A stretch of 64,000 nucleotides of DNA from contig NZ_CP133217.1 in NCBI RefSeq assembly GCF_030930995.1, positions 868,001 through 932,000 of the forward strand. Reading direction: 5' to 3'. The DNA comes from Thiothrix subterranea (GTDB taxonomy: Bacteria > Pseudomonadota > Gammaproteobacteria > Thiotrichales > Thiotrichaceae). The translations under genes and the position numbers were made by a program. Of the stretch, positions 27,830 to 35,916 are shown piece by piece. Every line of letters begins with the position of its first letter. Positions within the stretch are counted from its first letter, which is position 1. The notes under the pieces were generated by a model that was not told the origin of the DNA, made no database searches, and saw only the letters and a program-made list of their open reading frames with translations.

Positions 27830-28477
27830 TTATACAGGTATTTCAGTATTGCCGTAACGCATTTCCAGCGCCCACACCAACCGTTTAAAATGCGGCTGGT
27901 TGAATTGGGGAATGCCACCAATAATCAGGGTAAACCGGTTCTGACCAATATACAGCGGCCAAAAACCGACTTCACTGTTACCACTCGCATCCACCAGACC
28001 CCACGCCCGTTGGCGATAGCCCAGATTGCCGTGCAACAATTCTTTGTGGCGGGCATACACCGCCGTCAAGTTAGCACTCAATGCTGCCAGCTCTTCCGCT
28101 GCTTCATGGGTAAAACCGGCACTGCCTAAATACAGCCCCCGGCTTTCTGCCAAAATTGCTTTACCTTCGTCAGACAGGGTACGCAACAACTTGGGCAATA
28201 AACGCTCTAAGGTTTCGTCTGGCGCAGATTCACGTTGTTCCTGCCCCACAATCATCCCCGCTTCCTGCATCCAGTGGACAAACTCCAAGGCACGCTTTTT
28301 CTTGTAGCCACTTAGCTCACAGGCAACATCAACCGTAAACAGCGGGGTAACAGCTTCCTGAAACAAGCGGTGCAAAAACAACCGCCCTGATTCGGCGGCA
28401 TTGTCCTGTACCGCATAGTAAGTACCCGCTGGGGTAACACCCAGATGCAAGTTTTCTGTGAGTATGTACTCGCTCAT
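27830..28477 (-). CDS. Hypothetical protein of the GTPase cluster
   Basis: A 215-residue soluble protein that I cannot assign. The middle contains a winged-helix-like stretch (FTVDVACELSGYKKKRALEFVHWMQEAGM), and the C-terminal half (WPLYIGQNRFTLIIGGIP) has the alternating pattern of a Roadblock-like sheet. Its start overlaps the GTPase stop, so it is very likely a GTPase partner. Function is unknown. Confidence 0.55.
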   Translation of the reverse strand: MSEYILTENLHLGVTPAGTYYAVQDNAAESGRLFLHRLFQEAVTPLFTVDVACELSGYKKKRALEFVHWMQEAGMIVGQEQRESAPDETLERLLPKLLRTLSDEGKAILAESRGLYLGSAGFTHEAAEELAALSANLTAVYARHKELLHGNLGYRQRAWGLVDASGNSEVGFWPLYIGQNRFTLIIGGIPQFNQPHFKRLVWALEMRYGNTEIPV

Positions 28478-29022
28478 CAGTTAGTCACTCCCGGATCCAA
28501 TGAGAACAACAGCGCCTGAATTAGCATGGTGACATCTTTGTGACTACGCGCATCCACCTCAAAGACTGGCGCTTGCAATGACAGCGATTCCAGATAGCGC
28601 CGGTATTCGGGCAACCCCGGCTGGCGGTGTAAATCCATGCGCGTTACCCCCACCACCATTTGCTGCTTTTCGATAAAATCACGGAAAGCATTGGTGTAAA
28701 AACGGATGTCTTGAAACGGATCCTTACGGGTATTATCCAATAACAAGATCAAGCCGATCCCGCCCTTGGTGAGAATATCCCACATGAAATCAAAGCGTTC
28801 CTGACCGGGTGTGCCATACAAATGCACGCGCTCGTTGTCACTTAAACGAATCAAACCATAATCCATTGCCACGGTGGTTTGTGGCTTGCGACTTTTGGTC
28901 ATGTCCGAAGCATATTCGTCGGTCGCGACCGGTTTTATATCACTGATAGCAGCAATCGCAGTGGTTTTGCCTGCACCAACCGGGCCGGTAAAAATAATTT
29001 TGCGGTTAATCATTTTGCTCAT
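28477..29022 (-). CDS. Small Ras-like GTPase (MglA/SofG-like)
   Basis: A 181-residue GTPase. The P-loop GPVGAGKT is at residues 13-20, the switch I threonine is in TVAMDYG (50-56), switch II is GTPGQERF (70-77), and the base-recognition motif is TRMD (127-130) instead of NKxD. This set matches the bacterial small GTPases of the MglA/Rab-like group, which control polarity and motility. The neighbours are a Roadblock protein, a FimV-like protein and, divergently, a bactofilin. It is cytoplasmic. The effector is unknown. Confidence 0.87.
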   Translation of the reverse strand: MSKMINRKIIFTGPVGAGKTTAIAAISDIKPVATDEYASDMTKSRKPQTTVAMDYGLIRLSDNERVHLYGTPGQERFDFMWDILTKGGIGLILLLDNTRKDPFQDIRFYTNAFRDFIEKQQMVVGVTRMDLHRQPGLPEYRRYLESLSLQAPVFEVDARSHKDVTMLIQALLFSLDPGVTN

Positions 29023-29026
29023 AAAG

Positions 29027-30394
29027 CTACTTCGTCCCCCCTCCCAACAAACGCTTCAATAAGCGCGAGAAGAAGCCCCGGTTTTCTTGCTTCGGCTGCT
29101 CTTTTTCCCGACTTTTGAGTTTGTTCTGATCCATTTCAAACAGGTTAAGTGCATTGGCTGCCGTGTGGAATGCAAACACATAGCGTTGCGGGATAGCCAA
29201 GGCGTTAGCAATATCCAGTGAGCTTGCCGGGCGTTGGTTCCACAAAGCCGCGATGCGCATAATGTGGGGGAACTGCTCAAGGCGCGTCAGGTTGGGCCAG
29301 TATTTCAAAGAAATGGTCTGCTCAATCTCAACACCACGTCCTAAGCGGCCTCGTGCCGTCAGCAAACTGCTTACCCACACAAAGGCTTCCAGATCCAACA
29401 AGGCATCAGCATTCTGCATAGCGTGCTGTTCCAAGCCTTCAAGTTCTGCACTGTTGGGTATATGTAGCGCAATTTGACCCGTTTGTACGGGATTATTGCA
29501 CAAGACGCGGAATTCTTCTGACCGGGTGTCCAATGTGCAGTAGGCAAGCCCCTGTTGCGGCATCAATAATGCGTAATCTTGTGGTGATAACTTGAGATAA
29601 ACGGTTTGTTGCGTGTCTCTGGCGACGCGAATCGCTTCTAAAATCGTACTCAATACGTAATTTTCAGGGGTAAACAATGCCACGTCAGCCGCTGACTGCA
29701 CATCGTCCTGTTCACCGCACAGCGCTTTCCAGCGATTTTCTGCCTCTTCTTGCGACAGCGAATCATCAACGGGGCGGTCAACCTCTTCCAAGGGGATATC
29801 CGCTTCCGCCGGGTCAAACACGGTAATAGGAATATCCGCCTCCGGCATGGCAGGTGCGGCTTCCTCTTCAGGCTCTTCTTCGTCGGGTAAATTAATTATC
29901 AGCGAACGTGATTTTCTGTCCGAGCGCTCCGTGTGCGTCGGTATCCCAAACGGTTGTGGCAGGTCGCGAAAATGCACTTCCGCCTGCTTCACTGCGGGTT
30001 TTTCCGCTGCAACTTGGGTTGTGGAATTGACGGAAGGGCGCTGTGCCTTGTCGCTCTCTGGCGTTAAATTAGCCGCCAGTTCTTGCACCCTGTCAGCCGC
30101 ATCGGTTAAGGCGCGTGATGTTAAGGGTTTGGGAATCCAGATGCAGTTTGGCAATTCAGCCGGGTGTACCGACAAAATAATGCCGGGTTTGCGTAGCGCT
30201 GCCCGTTGTTGCCAATCTTCCTTGGCATCAGGGTGATCGTGATCCAGAATAAAAGCTTCTGCCTCTGCTTCTGGCACGACGCGAAATAAATTACGCCCCG
30301 CACCTGAGAAAAAAAACTCAAGTATCGCTCGGTTGTGCGGGCTAATTGCCAATAGCGCAACTTTCAAGGGGCCTGTTTTAGAATGTTTCAGCAT
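29027..30394 (-). CDS. Hypothetical regulator-like protein of the GTPase cluster
   Basis: A 455-residue soluble protein. Residues 10-100 (LKVALLAISPHNRAILEFFF... then GIILSVHPAELPNCIWIPKPL) resemble a degenerate receiver domain with the terminal KP motif. A long acidic low-complexity stretch (about 170-215) follows, then a globular C-terminal domain including LARLYW-like helices and a basic tail (FFSRLLKRLLGG). No catalytic motif is seen. It is 4 bases upstream of the GTPase gene, so it is probably an effector or scaffold. A confident family name is not possible. Confidence 0.5.
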   Translation of the reverse strand: MLKHSKTGPLKVALLAISPHNRAILEFFFSGAGRNLFRVVPEAEAEAFILDHDHPDAKEDWQQRAALRKPGIILSVHPAELPNCIWIPKPLTSRALTDAADRVQELAANLTPESDKAQRPSVNSTTQVAAEKPAVKQAEVHFRDLPQPFGIPTHTERSDRKSRSLIINLPDEEEPEEEAAPAMPEADIPITVFDPAEADIPLEEVDRPVDDSLSQEEAENRWKALCGEQDDVQSAADVALFTPENYVLSTILEAIRVARDTQQTVYLKLSPQDYALLMPQQGLAYCTLDTRSEEFRVLCNNPVQTGQIALHIPNSAELEGLEQHAMQNADALLDLEAFVWVSSLLTARGRLGRGVEIEQTISLKYWPNLTRLEQFPHIMRIAALWNQRPASSLDIANALAIPQRYVFAFHTAANALNLFEMDQNKLKSREKEQPKQENRGFFSRLLKRLLGGGTK

Positions 30395-30421
30395 AAATCC
30401 AGCCTGCTTATCGTTATTTTT

Positions 30422-31141
30422 TTACCATTGTTCGGATTCCTGCTGCTTCTCTAGCCACAGGGCAGAAACCTCACGCCCCGCCTCCTGCATCTGGTTTACC
30501 ATCGTATTCAGCCCATCCTTGCTGCGCGTGTACTGATAAATGTTCACAAGCTCCTGCTCCATTGCCTCGTCGGTGTTGCCTGCGAGAACCTCGGCTTCTA
30601 ACAACTCGCGGGCGGTATCAATCTGACCATACTCCAAACAGGCGAAAACTTCTTCCATCACGTTAGAATATTGGGCGATTTCTTGCACACGTTCCTGTTT
30701 CAACAGTTTGATCACGGAGGCTTCCTGCCCCGTAGACAAAACAGAACCTTCTCGCCATTGTTGGTGTTCGCTGTGGTGAGTTGCGGAATCTTCCAACCAT
30801 TGCTGGAAAAATAGCTCATCTGATCGGCTTAAATCATCTTTCACCAAGTGAAATAAGCGTTCACGTAACAGCGAACCGGCGTTGTCTAAGGCTAGAAATA
30901 GATCCTGAAGGCTGCCTGCCAGACGGCTGCGTAGCGATTCGTGCTGTGCCAACAGGATGCGTTGCGTGTGTGCGCGTAAATCGTGCGGGTAACGGCGAAT
31001 GTGGTGAGATAAAAAACGCCACACACCCAAAAAATCGTGGTGCTGATGCAACCGGAGCTGACGCTCAGACGCAATACTAAAGACCAAGGGCAATTCCGGC
31101 GGGGGCTGGGTTTTCCCGCTGCGCAACAATTTTCCTAACAT
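30422..31141 (-). CDS. Hypothetical protein with FimV/TPR-like C-terminus
   Basis: A 239-residue soluble helical protein, first gene of the minus-strand cluster. The C-terminal region (DTARELLEAEVLAGNTDEAMEQELVNIY) resembles the tetratrico-like C-terminal part of FimV proteins. The N-terminal two thirds, rich in His, Arg and Leu, is not recognised. I chose the ATG at 31141; an upstream TTG at 31168 is possible, and neither has a good Shine-Dalgarno. Its promoter lies in the AT-rich divergent spacer. Confidence 0.5.
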   Translation of the reverse strand: MLGKLLRSGKTQPPPELPLVFSIASERQLRLHQHHDFLGVWRFLSHHIRRYPHDLRAHTQRILLAQHESLRSRLAGSLQDLFLALDNAGSLLRERLFHLVKDDLSRSDELFFQQWLEDSATHHSEHQQWREGSVLSTGQEASVIKLLKQERVQEIAQYSNVMEEVFACLEYGQIDTARELLEAEVLAGNTDEAMEQELVNIYQYTRSKDGLNTMVNQMQEAGREVSALWLEKQQESEQW

Positions 31142-31327
31142 AATTTCAGAGTCACACCAAACACTCAACAGTGGTTTATAGTATATTCTATCAGGATACT
31201 AGAAGACATTTTAATCATAGTCTATAAGCAGCGCGGAAAAATGTTTTTCTGATGAAAGGTGAAGCTCTCTAGTAGCATGATGCTGCTACAATAGGGCAGT
31301 CTGGTGATTTAAGGCAAGAGGACGCCG
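31142..31327. promoter_or_regulatory. Divergent promoter region with operator-like palindrome
   Basis: An AT-rich spacer between the GTPase cluster and the bactofilin pair. On the + strand TACAAT (31287-31292) is a good -10, and the near-palindrome TAGTAGCAT-G-ATGCTGCTA (31270-31288) overlaps its start, as expected of an operator. On the minus strand TATACT near 31175 could be the -10 for the cluster. One regulator could control both directions. Confidence 0.4.
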
Positions 31328-31723
31328 ATGTTTTACCTAACAATACAAATTGCTTTTTTGTTGGCTCTAGCTATTGCGAGCGGATTAGCGATTGGGTGGT
31401 GGGCTGGCAATAAAACGGCTCAATCACACACATTAACTCAGGAAACGGCCGATAATCCTTTTGATGCGCGGTTTCGCTTGGAACAGTGTCACCGTGACAA
31501 TGCCACGTTGCGCCGCGATCTGAAAGAAGCGGAGGAACGTGCTGAAAAATTAACGGCACGCTTGGAAAACAGCACGCAACAGGACGATGACGTCTTGGAG
31601 CGCTTGGAAACCTATGAAATCCGCATACAAGCCTTGTTAGAGGACTTGCAAATGCGGGATGACACCATTGCCGTGTTGGAAAGTGAGCTGGAACAAATGC
31701 GGGCGCGTAGTAATAACACATGA
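31328..31723 (+). CDS. Membrane-anchored coiled-coil protein
   Basis: A 131-residue protein with one N-terminal membrane helix (about residues 3-25) and a long charged coiled coil (about 50-128). An AGAGG Shine-Dalgarno precedes the ATG. The N-terminal pattern resembles the protein at 23435-24088 at the far end of the cluster, but here the HhH domain is missing. It sits 75 bases before the bactofilin gene and could anchor bactofilin polymers to the membrane. Confidence 0.6.
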   Translation: MFYLTIQIAFLLALAIASGLAIGWWAGNKTAQSHTLTQETADNPFDARFRLEQCHRDNATLRRDLKEAEERAEKLTARLENSTQQDDDVLERLETYEIRIQALLEDLQMRDDTIAVLESELEQMRARSNNT

Positions 31724-31798
31724 TGTTTCGCTAGACACCTGCTAGTATCCTTGACCTAATTACTTTGTTTTGATGAACTCAATAAATAAGACAAATAC

Positions 31799-32158
31799 AT
31801 GACAACCAGAAACACCTCTTCAGCTTCGTTGCTTGAAAAAGACCTGGAAATTATTGGCAACATTGCCTTTCAGAATAATTTGTACATTCACGGAAAAGTG
31901 AGTGGCAATATTGCTGCCCCTATGGATTCGCGTGCAGCCCTGTATATTCAGGGGGATAGCGAAGTGAACGGGGAAATACGTGCGCCACTCATTATTGTTT
32001 CGGGCGCTATATCCGGCGATATATTTGCTTCACGCCGTATTTCCCTGAAATCCACCGCCAAGATTAATGGCAATATTCACTACGTGGAAATACAGATGGA
32101 TGAAGGTGCTGAAGTTAATGGCGTACTTACCAGCATGAACAGTATTTCTGATGCTTAA
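31799..32158 (+). CDS. Bactofilin (polymer-forming cytoskeletal protein)
   Basis: A 119-residue bactofilin. The short N-terminal tail, followed by the repetitive beta-helix core (DLEIIGNIAFQNNLYIHGKV, then ALYIQGDSEVNGEIRAP and KINGNIHYVEIQMDEGAEVNG), is diagnostic. Bactofilins form nucleotide-free filaments that set cell shape or polar assemblies. In Myxococcus one bactofilin (BacP) acts with the small GTPase SofG to place pilus motors, and a small GTPase is encoded 2.8 kb away on the opposite strand here. Confidence 0.9.
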   Translation: MTTRNTSSASLLEKDLEIIGNIAFQNNLYIHGKVSGNIAAPMDSRAALYIQGDSEVNGEIRAPLIIVSGAISGDIFASRRISLKSTAKINGNIHYVEIQMDEGAEVNGVLTSMNSISDA

Positions 32159-32210
32159 TAAGCAAACATTACTATTTTATTAAAAGCTTATACAGAAAGT
32201 TTAAAACAGT

Positions 32211-32330
32211 GCTACGCTTAGCATCGTAGGAATACCCGTAAAGGGAAGCAAGGATTGCTCGTATAGACCAGTAGCTTTCAAGGAAACATGAAGGCTACGA
32301 GTGTTAGGTTTGCATCTTAATGCAACCGTC
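32211..32330 (+). ncRNA. Candidate structured leader RNA of a lipoprotein gene
   Basis: The 213-base gap before the lipoprotein gene can form several stems: CTACG/CGTAG (212-229), AGCAA/TTGCT (247-259), a 10-bp stem 271-280 with 289-298 (one G-U), and an 8-bp stem 307-315 with 320-327 (one bulge, CTTA loop). CTCGTA (258-263) can alternatively pair with TACGAG (296-301), and TCGTAG (224-229) with CTACGA (295-300), which would exclude some of these stems. No known riboswitch motif was recognised. Confidence 0.45.
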
Positions 32331-32371
32331 ACTTACTATTTTTCAAAGTCAACTTTTGTGGAGATAAAACA

Positions 32372-32578
32372 ATGACTCAATATCGTCTGCTGATTGCTGC
32401 GCTGCTGGCTGCTTTCGCTCTGACCGCTTGTGGTGAAAAAGCTGCTGAAGCCCCTAAAGCTGATGCTGCTCAAACTGCACCTGCCGCTGAGCAAGCTGCA
32501 CCTGCTGCTCCTGCTGCCGAGCAAGCTGCACCTGCTGCTCCTGTTACTGACCCGGCTGCACCTGCTGCACCAAAGTGA
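32372..32578 (+). CDS. Small Ala/Pro-rich lipoprotein
   Basis: A 68-residue lipoprotein. The signal peptide ends in the lipobox LTAC with Cys20, followed by CGEKAAEAPKAD and a flexible Ala-Pro-Glu tail built from ten-residue repeats. It has no globular domain. GGAG lies before the ATG, a long structured leader precedes it and a strong terminator follows, so it is a single-gene unit. Codon use is strongly biased (GCT, CTG), hinting at high expression. Possible roles are envelope spacing or peptidoglycan tethering, but this is not shown. Confidence 0.75.
   Translation: MTQYRLLIAALLAAFALTACGEKAAEAPKADAAQTAPAAEQAAPAAPAAEQAAPAAPVTDPAAPAAPK
32486..32545 (+). repeat. Two 30-bp direct repeats in the lipoprotein gene
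   Basis: 32486-32515 and 32516-32545 differ at two positions and each encode AEQAAPAAPA-type decapeptides. They look like a recent tandem duplication. Confidence 0.8.
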
Positions 32579-32606
32579 TCACTAGCCGTTAGGCTGTTGA
32601 ATACGA

Positions 32607-32640
32607 AACAGGGTGGATTTTTCCACCCTGTTTTATTTTG
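32607..32640 (+). terminator. Intrinsic terminator after the lipoprotein gene
   Basis: Perfect 11-bp stem AACAGGGTGGA (32607-32617) and TCCACCCTGTT (32622-32632) with a TTTT loop, followed by TTATTTT. Confidence 0.9.
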
Positions 32641-32696
32641 TGGGTATCCTGTCATCTGGCATAATCGGCTTCTGTTCTTTAGGCAAGCCACTACCC

Positions 32697-33014
32697 ATGA
32701 GTTACTACCAACACCACGTCTTTTTCTGCACCAATCAACGCGCCGCTGGCGAGTCCTGTTGTGCGCAATTTGATGCCCAAGCCATGCGTGACTACGCCAA
32801 GCAACGCACCAAAGACTTGGGCTTGCACAAAGACGGCAAATCCCGCATCAACTCTGCTGGTTGTTTAAACCGTTGCGCCGAAGGGCCGGTGATCGTCGTT
32901 TACCCTGAAGCTATCTGGTACACCTACGTCGATAAAGACGATATTGATGAAATCATTGAAAGCCATTTGCAGCAAGGCAAACCTGTTGAACGTTTAATGC
33001 TCGACCCGCAATGA
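32697..33014 (+). CDS. [2Fe-2S] ferredoxin, thioredoxin-like type
   Basis: A 105-residue protein of the thioredoxin-like 2Fe-2S family. HVFFCTNQR and the following CC supply N-terminal cysteines, and [18 protein letters not shown] is the classic C-terminal cluster motif. An upstream in-frame ATG-like start at 32613 lies in the terminator, so the ATG at 32697 is used. The stop overlaps the ubiA start. It may serve electron transfer or Fe-S sensing. Confidence 0.88.
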   Translation: MSYYQHHVFFCTNQRAAGESCCAQFDAQAMRDYAKQRTKDLGLHKDGKSRINSAGCLNRCAEGPVIVVYPEAIWYTYVDKDDIDEIIESHLQQGKPVERLMLDPQ

Positions 33015-33868
33015 TGAGTAAATGGCGGCATTATGCCCACTTGATACGCCTTGACCGTCCGATTGGTATTTATTTGTTGCTATGGCCGACGTTGTGGGCG
33101 CTGTGGATAGCGGCTGAAGGTGTACCCAATCTGTTGGTGTTGCTGGTATTTATGGCTGGCGTGGTGCTGATGCGTTCAGCGGGTTGTGCCATCAATGATT
33201 ATGCAGATCGTGACGTTGACCCACACGTTGCTCGCACCAAAACGCGCCCATTAGCGGCTGGACACATTACCCCGCGTGAAGCGTTGGGAGTGTTTGCGGT
33301 GTTGGGGTTAAGCGCTTTCGCCCTGGTCTTGTTGCTGAACGGTTTGACCATTGCGCTGTCGGTGGTGGCGGTGTTATTGGCGGCGACTTACCCGTTTATG
33401 AAGCGCTTTCACCATTTGCCACAAGTGCATTTGGGGGCAGCGTTCGCGTGGGCAATTCCGATGGCGTTTACGGCGGTGACGGGTACGTTGCCACCGTTAG
33501 TGGCGTGGCTTTTGTTTCTAGCAGCCGTGTTGTGGACAACGGCTTACGACACCATGTATGCGATGTGTGACCGTGAGGATGATGTGAAAATCGGCGTCAA
33601 ATCCAGCGCGATTTTGTTCGGGCAGCACGACCGTTTGATCATTGGATTTTTGCAAATCCTCACGTTACTGTTGCTGGTCGCGGTGGGGATTCTGAGTGAA
33701 CGCGGGTTGTGGTATTGGCTGGGGTTGTTAGTGGCGGCGCTATTCTCGGTTTACCAGCAATGGTTGATTCGTGCGCGTGAACCGCAACCCAGTTTGCAGG
33801 CTTTTCTGAATAACCATTGGTTAGGCATGGCGGTATTCGCCGGAATTGCAGCCGATTATGCTTTCTGA
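33011..33868 (+). CDS. ubiA: 4-hydroxybenzoate octaprenyltransferase
   Basis: Membrane prenyltransferase attaching the polyprenyl chain to 4-hydroxybenzoate in ubiquinone synthesis. The 285-residue protein has about eight membrane spans. The Asp-rich motifs [14 protein letters not shown] and [13 protein letters not shown] bind Mg-prenyl diphosphate. It starts inside the ferredoxin stop region (ATGATGA). No ubiC precedes it. Confidence 0.94.
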   Translation: MMSKWRHYAHLIRLDRPIGIYLLLWPTLWALWIAAEGVPNLLVLLVFMAGVVLMRSAGCAINDYADRDVDPHVARTKTRPLAAGHITPREALGVFAVLGLSAFALVLLLNGLTIALSVVAVLLAATYPFMKRFHHLPQVHLGAAFAWAIPMAFTAVTGTLPPLVAWLLFLAAVLWTTAYDTMYAMCDREDDVKIGVKSSAILFGQHDRLIIGFLQILTLLLLVAVGILSERGLWYWLGLLVAALFSVYQQWLIRAREPQPSLQAFLNNHWLGMAVFAGIAADYAF

Positions 33869-33918
33869 CGCAAATTCCGCTACAATTGGCGGCTTTATGA
33901 CACCCTTGAGCTTGCATT

Positions 33919-34434
33919 ATGTCCAGACAATCCAGTTTTACCCGTGAAGAACTCCTGCAATGTGGTCGTGGCGAGATGTTCGGCCCCGGCAATGCGCAAT
34001 TGCCAACCCCGAATATGCTGATGATGGATCGCGTTGTTGAAATCAGCGCTGACGGTGGAGCAGCAGGCAAAGGCCACATTTTAGCAGAACTGGATATTAC
34101 CCCCGATTTGTGGTTTTTTGATTGCCATTTCCCCGGCGATCCGGTGATGCCCGGCTGTTTGGGTTTGGATGCGATGTGGCAAATCATCGGTTTTTACCTT
34201 GCATGGCTGGGCAACCCCGGTCACGGACGCGCATTAGGCGTGGGTGAAGTCAAATTCTTCGGTCAAGTACTGCCAAAAGCCAAGAAAGTGACGTATAAAA
34301 TTGAATTGACGCGCGTCATTACCCGCAAACTGGTGATGGGGATCGGCAATGGCACAATGGAAGTCGACGGGCGCGAAATTTACAGCGCGAAAGATTTGCG
34401 GGTGGGCTTGTTCACCTCAACCGACAATTTCTAA
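33919..34434 (+). CDS. fabA: 3-hydroxydecanoyl-ACP dehydratase/isomerase
   Basis: Dehydrates 3-hydroxyacyl-ACP and isomerises trans-2- to cis-3-decenoyl-ACP to start anaerobic unsaturated fatty acid synthesis. 171 residues as in E. coli. The active-site His70 in [16 protein letters not shown] and Asp84 are conserved. The usual partner fabB is not adjacent here, which is unlike Pseudomonas fabAB. Confidence 0.96.
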   Translation: MSRQSSFTREELLQCGRGEMFGPGNAQLPTPNMLMMDRVVEISADGGAAGKGHILAELDITPDLWFFDCHFPGDPVMPGCLGLDAMWQIIGFYLAWLGNPGHGRALGVGEVKFFGQVLPKAKKVTYKIELTRVITRKLVMGIGNGTMEVDGREIYSAKDLRVGLFTSTDNF

Positions 34435-34538
34435 TACAATCATTGCCGTGAATCTGTAAGCCGCGATTGAACTTTGGATTCAATAGCGCTAAGATGTTGC
34501 GCTTTTCGCATATACCCGAATAACTTGAGGATTTCAAC

Positions 34539-34790
34539 ATGAAGCCCGGCATTCACCCTAACTACAGAGAAGTCGTCTTTCAAGACATGACTAGCGGCTT
34601 CGCGTTTTTGACCCGCTCCACGGTCAACACCAGAGAAAACATTGCTTGGGAAGATGGCAAAGAATACCCATTAGTCAAAGTGGAAATTTCTAGCCAATCT
34701 CACCCTTTCTACACCGGTAAGCAAGCGGTTAGCACGACTGCTGGTCGTGTAGACAAGTTCAAGAGCCGTTATGCACGTGGCGCTAAGTAA
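34539..34790 (+). CDS. rpmE2: 50S ribosomal protein L31, type B (zinc-free)
   Basis: An 83-residue L31 paralogue. [16 protein letters not shown] and SHPFYTGKQ are typical, and the sequence has no cysteines, so it is the zinc-independent form. In many bacteria type B L31 replaces the zinc form under zinc starvation under Zur control. GAGG precedes the ATG and a strong terminator follows, so it is monocistronic. A Fur-family gene is encoded 7 kb away. Confidence 0.95.
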   Translation: MKPGIHPNYREVVFQDMTSGFAFLTRSTVNTRENIAWEDGKEYPLVKVEISSQSHPFYTGKQAVSTTAGRVDKFKSRYARGAK

Positions 34791-34825
34791 GCCCTAGCAG
34801 ACTGTTCCAGAATCATGCATCATTG

Positions 34826-34856
34826 AAAGGCGCTCATTAGAGCGCCTTTTTTGTTT
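34826..34856 (+). terminator. Intrinsic terminator after rpmE2
   Basis: Perfect 10-bp stem AAAGGCGCTC (34826-34835) and GAGCGCCTTT (34840-34849) with loop ATTA, then a T-rich tract running into the next leader. Confidence 0.9.
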
Positions 34857-34874
34857 TTGATGGAGAATGATAAT

Positions 34875-35858
34875 ATGCGGCTAACCACTCTTATTTCCAG
34901 CATCCTGCTCAGCAGCACCGCTTTGCTTGCCGGGTGTTCGGTCAGCCCGGTGACGGGTGAAAAACAACTGGCGTTGATGTCCGAAGCGGAGGAAATTCAA
35001 ACGGGGCAACAAGCTCACCGTGAAATTCTTGCAAAAACCCCGCCGTATCAAGATGCTGGCGTACAAGCCTACGTCAGCCGCATCGGGCAACTCATGGCCT
35101 CACAAAGCCATCGTAACAACCTGCGTTTCACGTTTACCGTATTGGATGACCCCGCTGTCAATGCGTTTGCCTTGCCCGGTGGCTATGTCTACATCACGAC
35201 CGGATTAATGGCGTACTTGAATTCCGAAGCCGAACTTGCCGGGGTGTTAGGGCATGAAATTGGTCATGTCGCTGACCGTCACAATGTTCAACAAGCCTCT
35301 TGGAATGCGGTAGGCGGTCTTGCTGCCAGTGTTATTGGTGAAAAAATCGGCAATAAAGAGCTAATCAACACGATAGGTGAGTTTGGTTTGAGCAATTATA
35401 GCCGCACTCAAGAACTCGAAGCCGATGGTTTGGGTGCGGAATACCTCGCCCGTGCGGGATACGACCCCGCTAATATGGCGAATGTGATTGCGACCCTGCA
35501 AGCTTACGACCAATTCAAAGGCGGCAGTTCCGATCCTTACCGCGACTTATTCGCCACACACCCCAACAATGACGTGCGTTTGCAACAATTGATTGGGCAA
35601 GCCCGCCGTTACGGTAGCGGCACGCGCGATGCTGGGCGTGATACATATTTGCGCCAAATCGACGGCTTGCGCTTGCCACTGGGCAATGGGCAAACCGTAC
35701 AGGTACGCCTGCTTACCGTGCGCCCCGGCGATAATTTCAATGGCTTGGCGGCATCCAGTCGCTTGAGCAATAACGCCGCGATGCACCTGCGGGTACTGAA
35801 CGGGCTGTTCCCGAATGGTGAACCCGTTCCCGGTCAATTACTAAAGACGATACAATAA
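34875..35858 (+). CDS. M48-family metalloprotease lipoprotein
   Basis: A 327-residue zinc protease. The signal peptide ends in lipobox LLAGC (Cys21), and the zinc motif HEIGH is at residues 127-131, with ELEADGLGAEYL supplying the third ligand. It resembles the periplasmic LoiP/BepA group that helps outer-membrane protein quality control. The last 60 residues (VRLLTVRPGDNFNGLAASS) look LysM-like. I chose the ATG at 34875 because GGAG is well placed; upstream starts at 34851 (TTG) and 34860 (ATG) lack one. Confidence 0.87.
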   Translation: MRLTTLISSILLSSTALLAGCSVSPVTGEKQLALMSEAEEIQTGQQAHREILAKTPPYQDAGVQAYVSRIGQLMASQSHRNNLRFTFTVLDDPAVNAFALPGGYVYITTGLMAYLNSEAELAGVLGHEIGHVADRHNVQQASWNAVGGLAASVIGEKIGNKELINTIGEFGLSNYSRTQELEADGLGAEYLARAGYDPANMANVIATLQAYDQFKGGSSDPYRDLFATHPNNDVRLQQLIGQARRYGSGTRDAGRDTYLRQIDGLRLPLGNGQTVQVRLLTVRPGDNFNGLAASSRLSNNAAMHLRVLNGLFPNGEPVPGQLLKTIQ

Positions 35859-35916
35859 ATAATCAGTGCACTACAGTTAGCCAACCTGTTGAGTCAAACA
35901 AAACGGCGGAGGAGCC

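Noticed and set aside
32211-32330. A c-di-GMP, cobalamin or SRP RNA in the lipoprotein leader
   Set aside because: The conserved cores of these RNAs were looked for and not found, so only a new structured leader is proposed.
32613-32696. An N-terminal extension of the 2Fe-2S protein
   Set aside because: This stretch overlaps the intrinsic terminator of the lipoprotein gene and has no family similarity; the ATG at 32697 fits the family.
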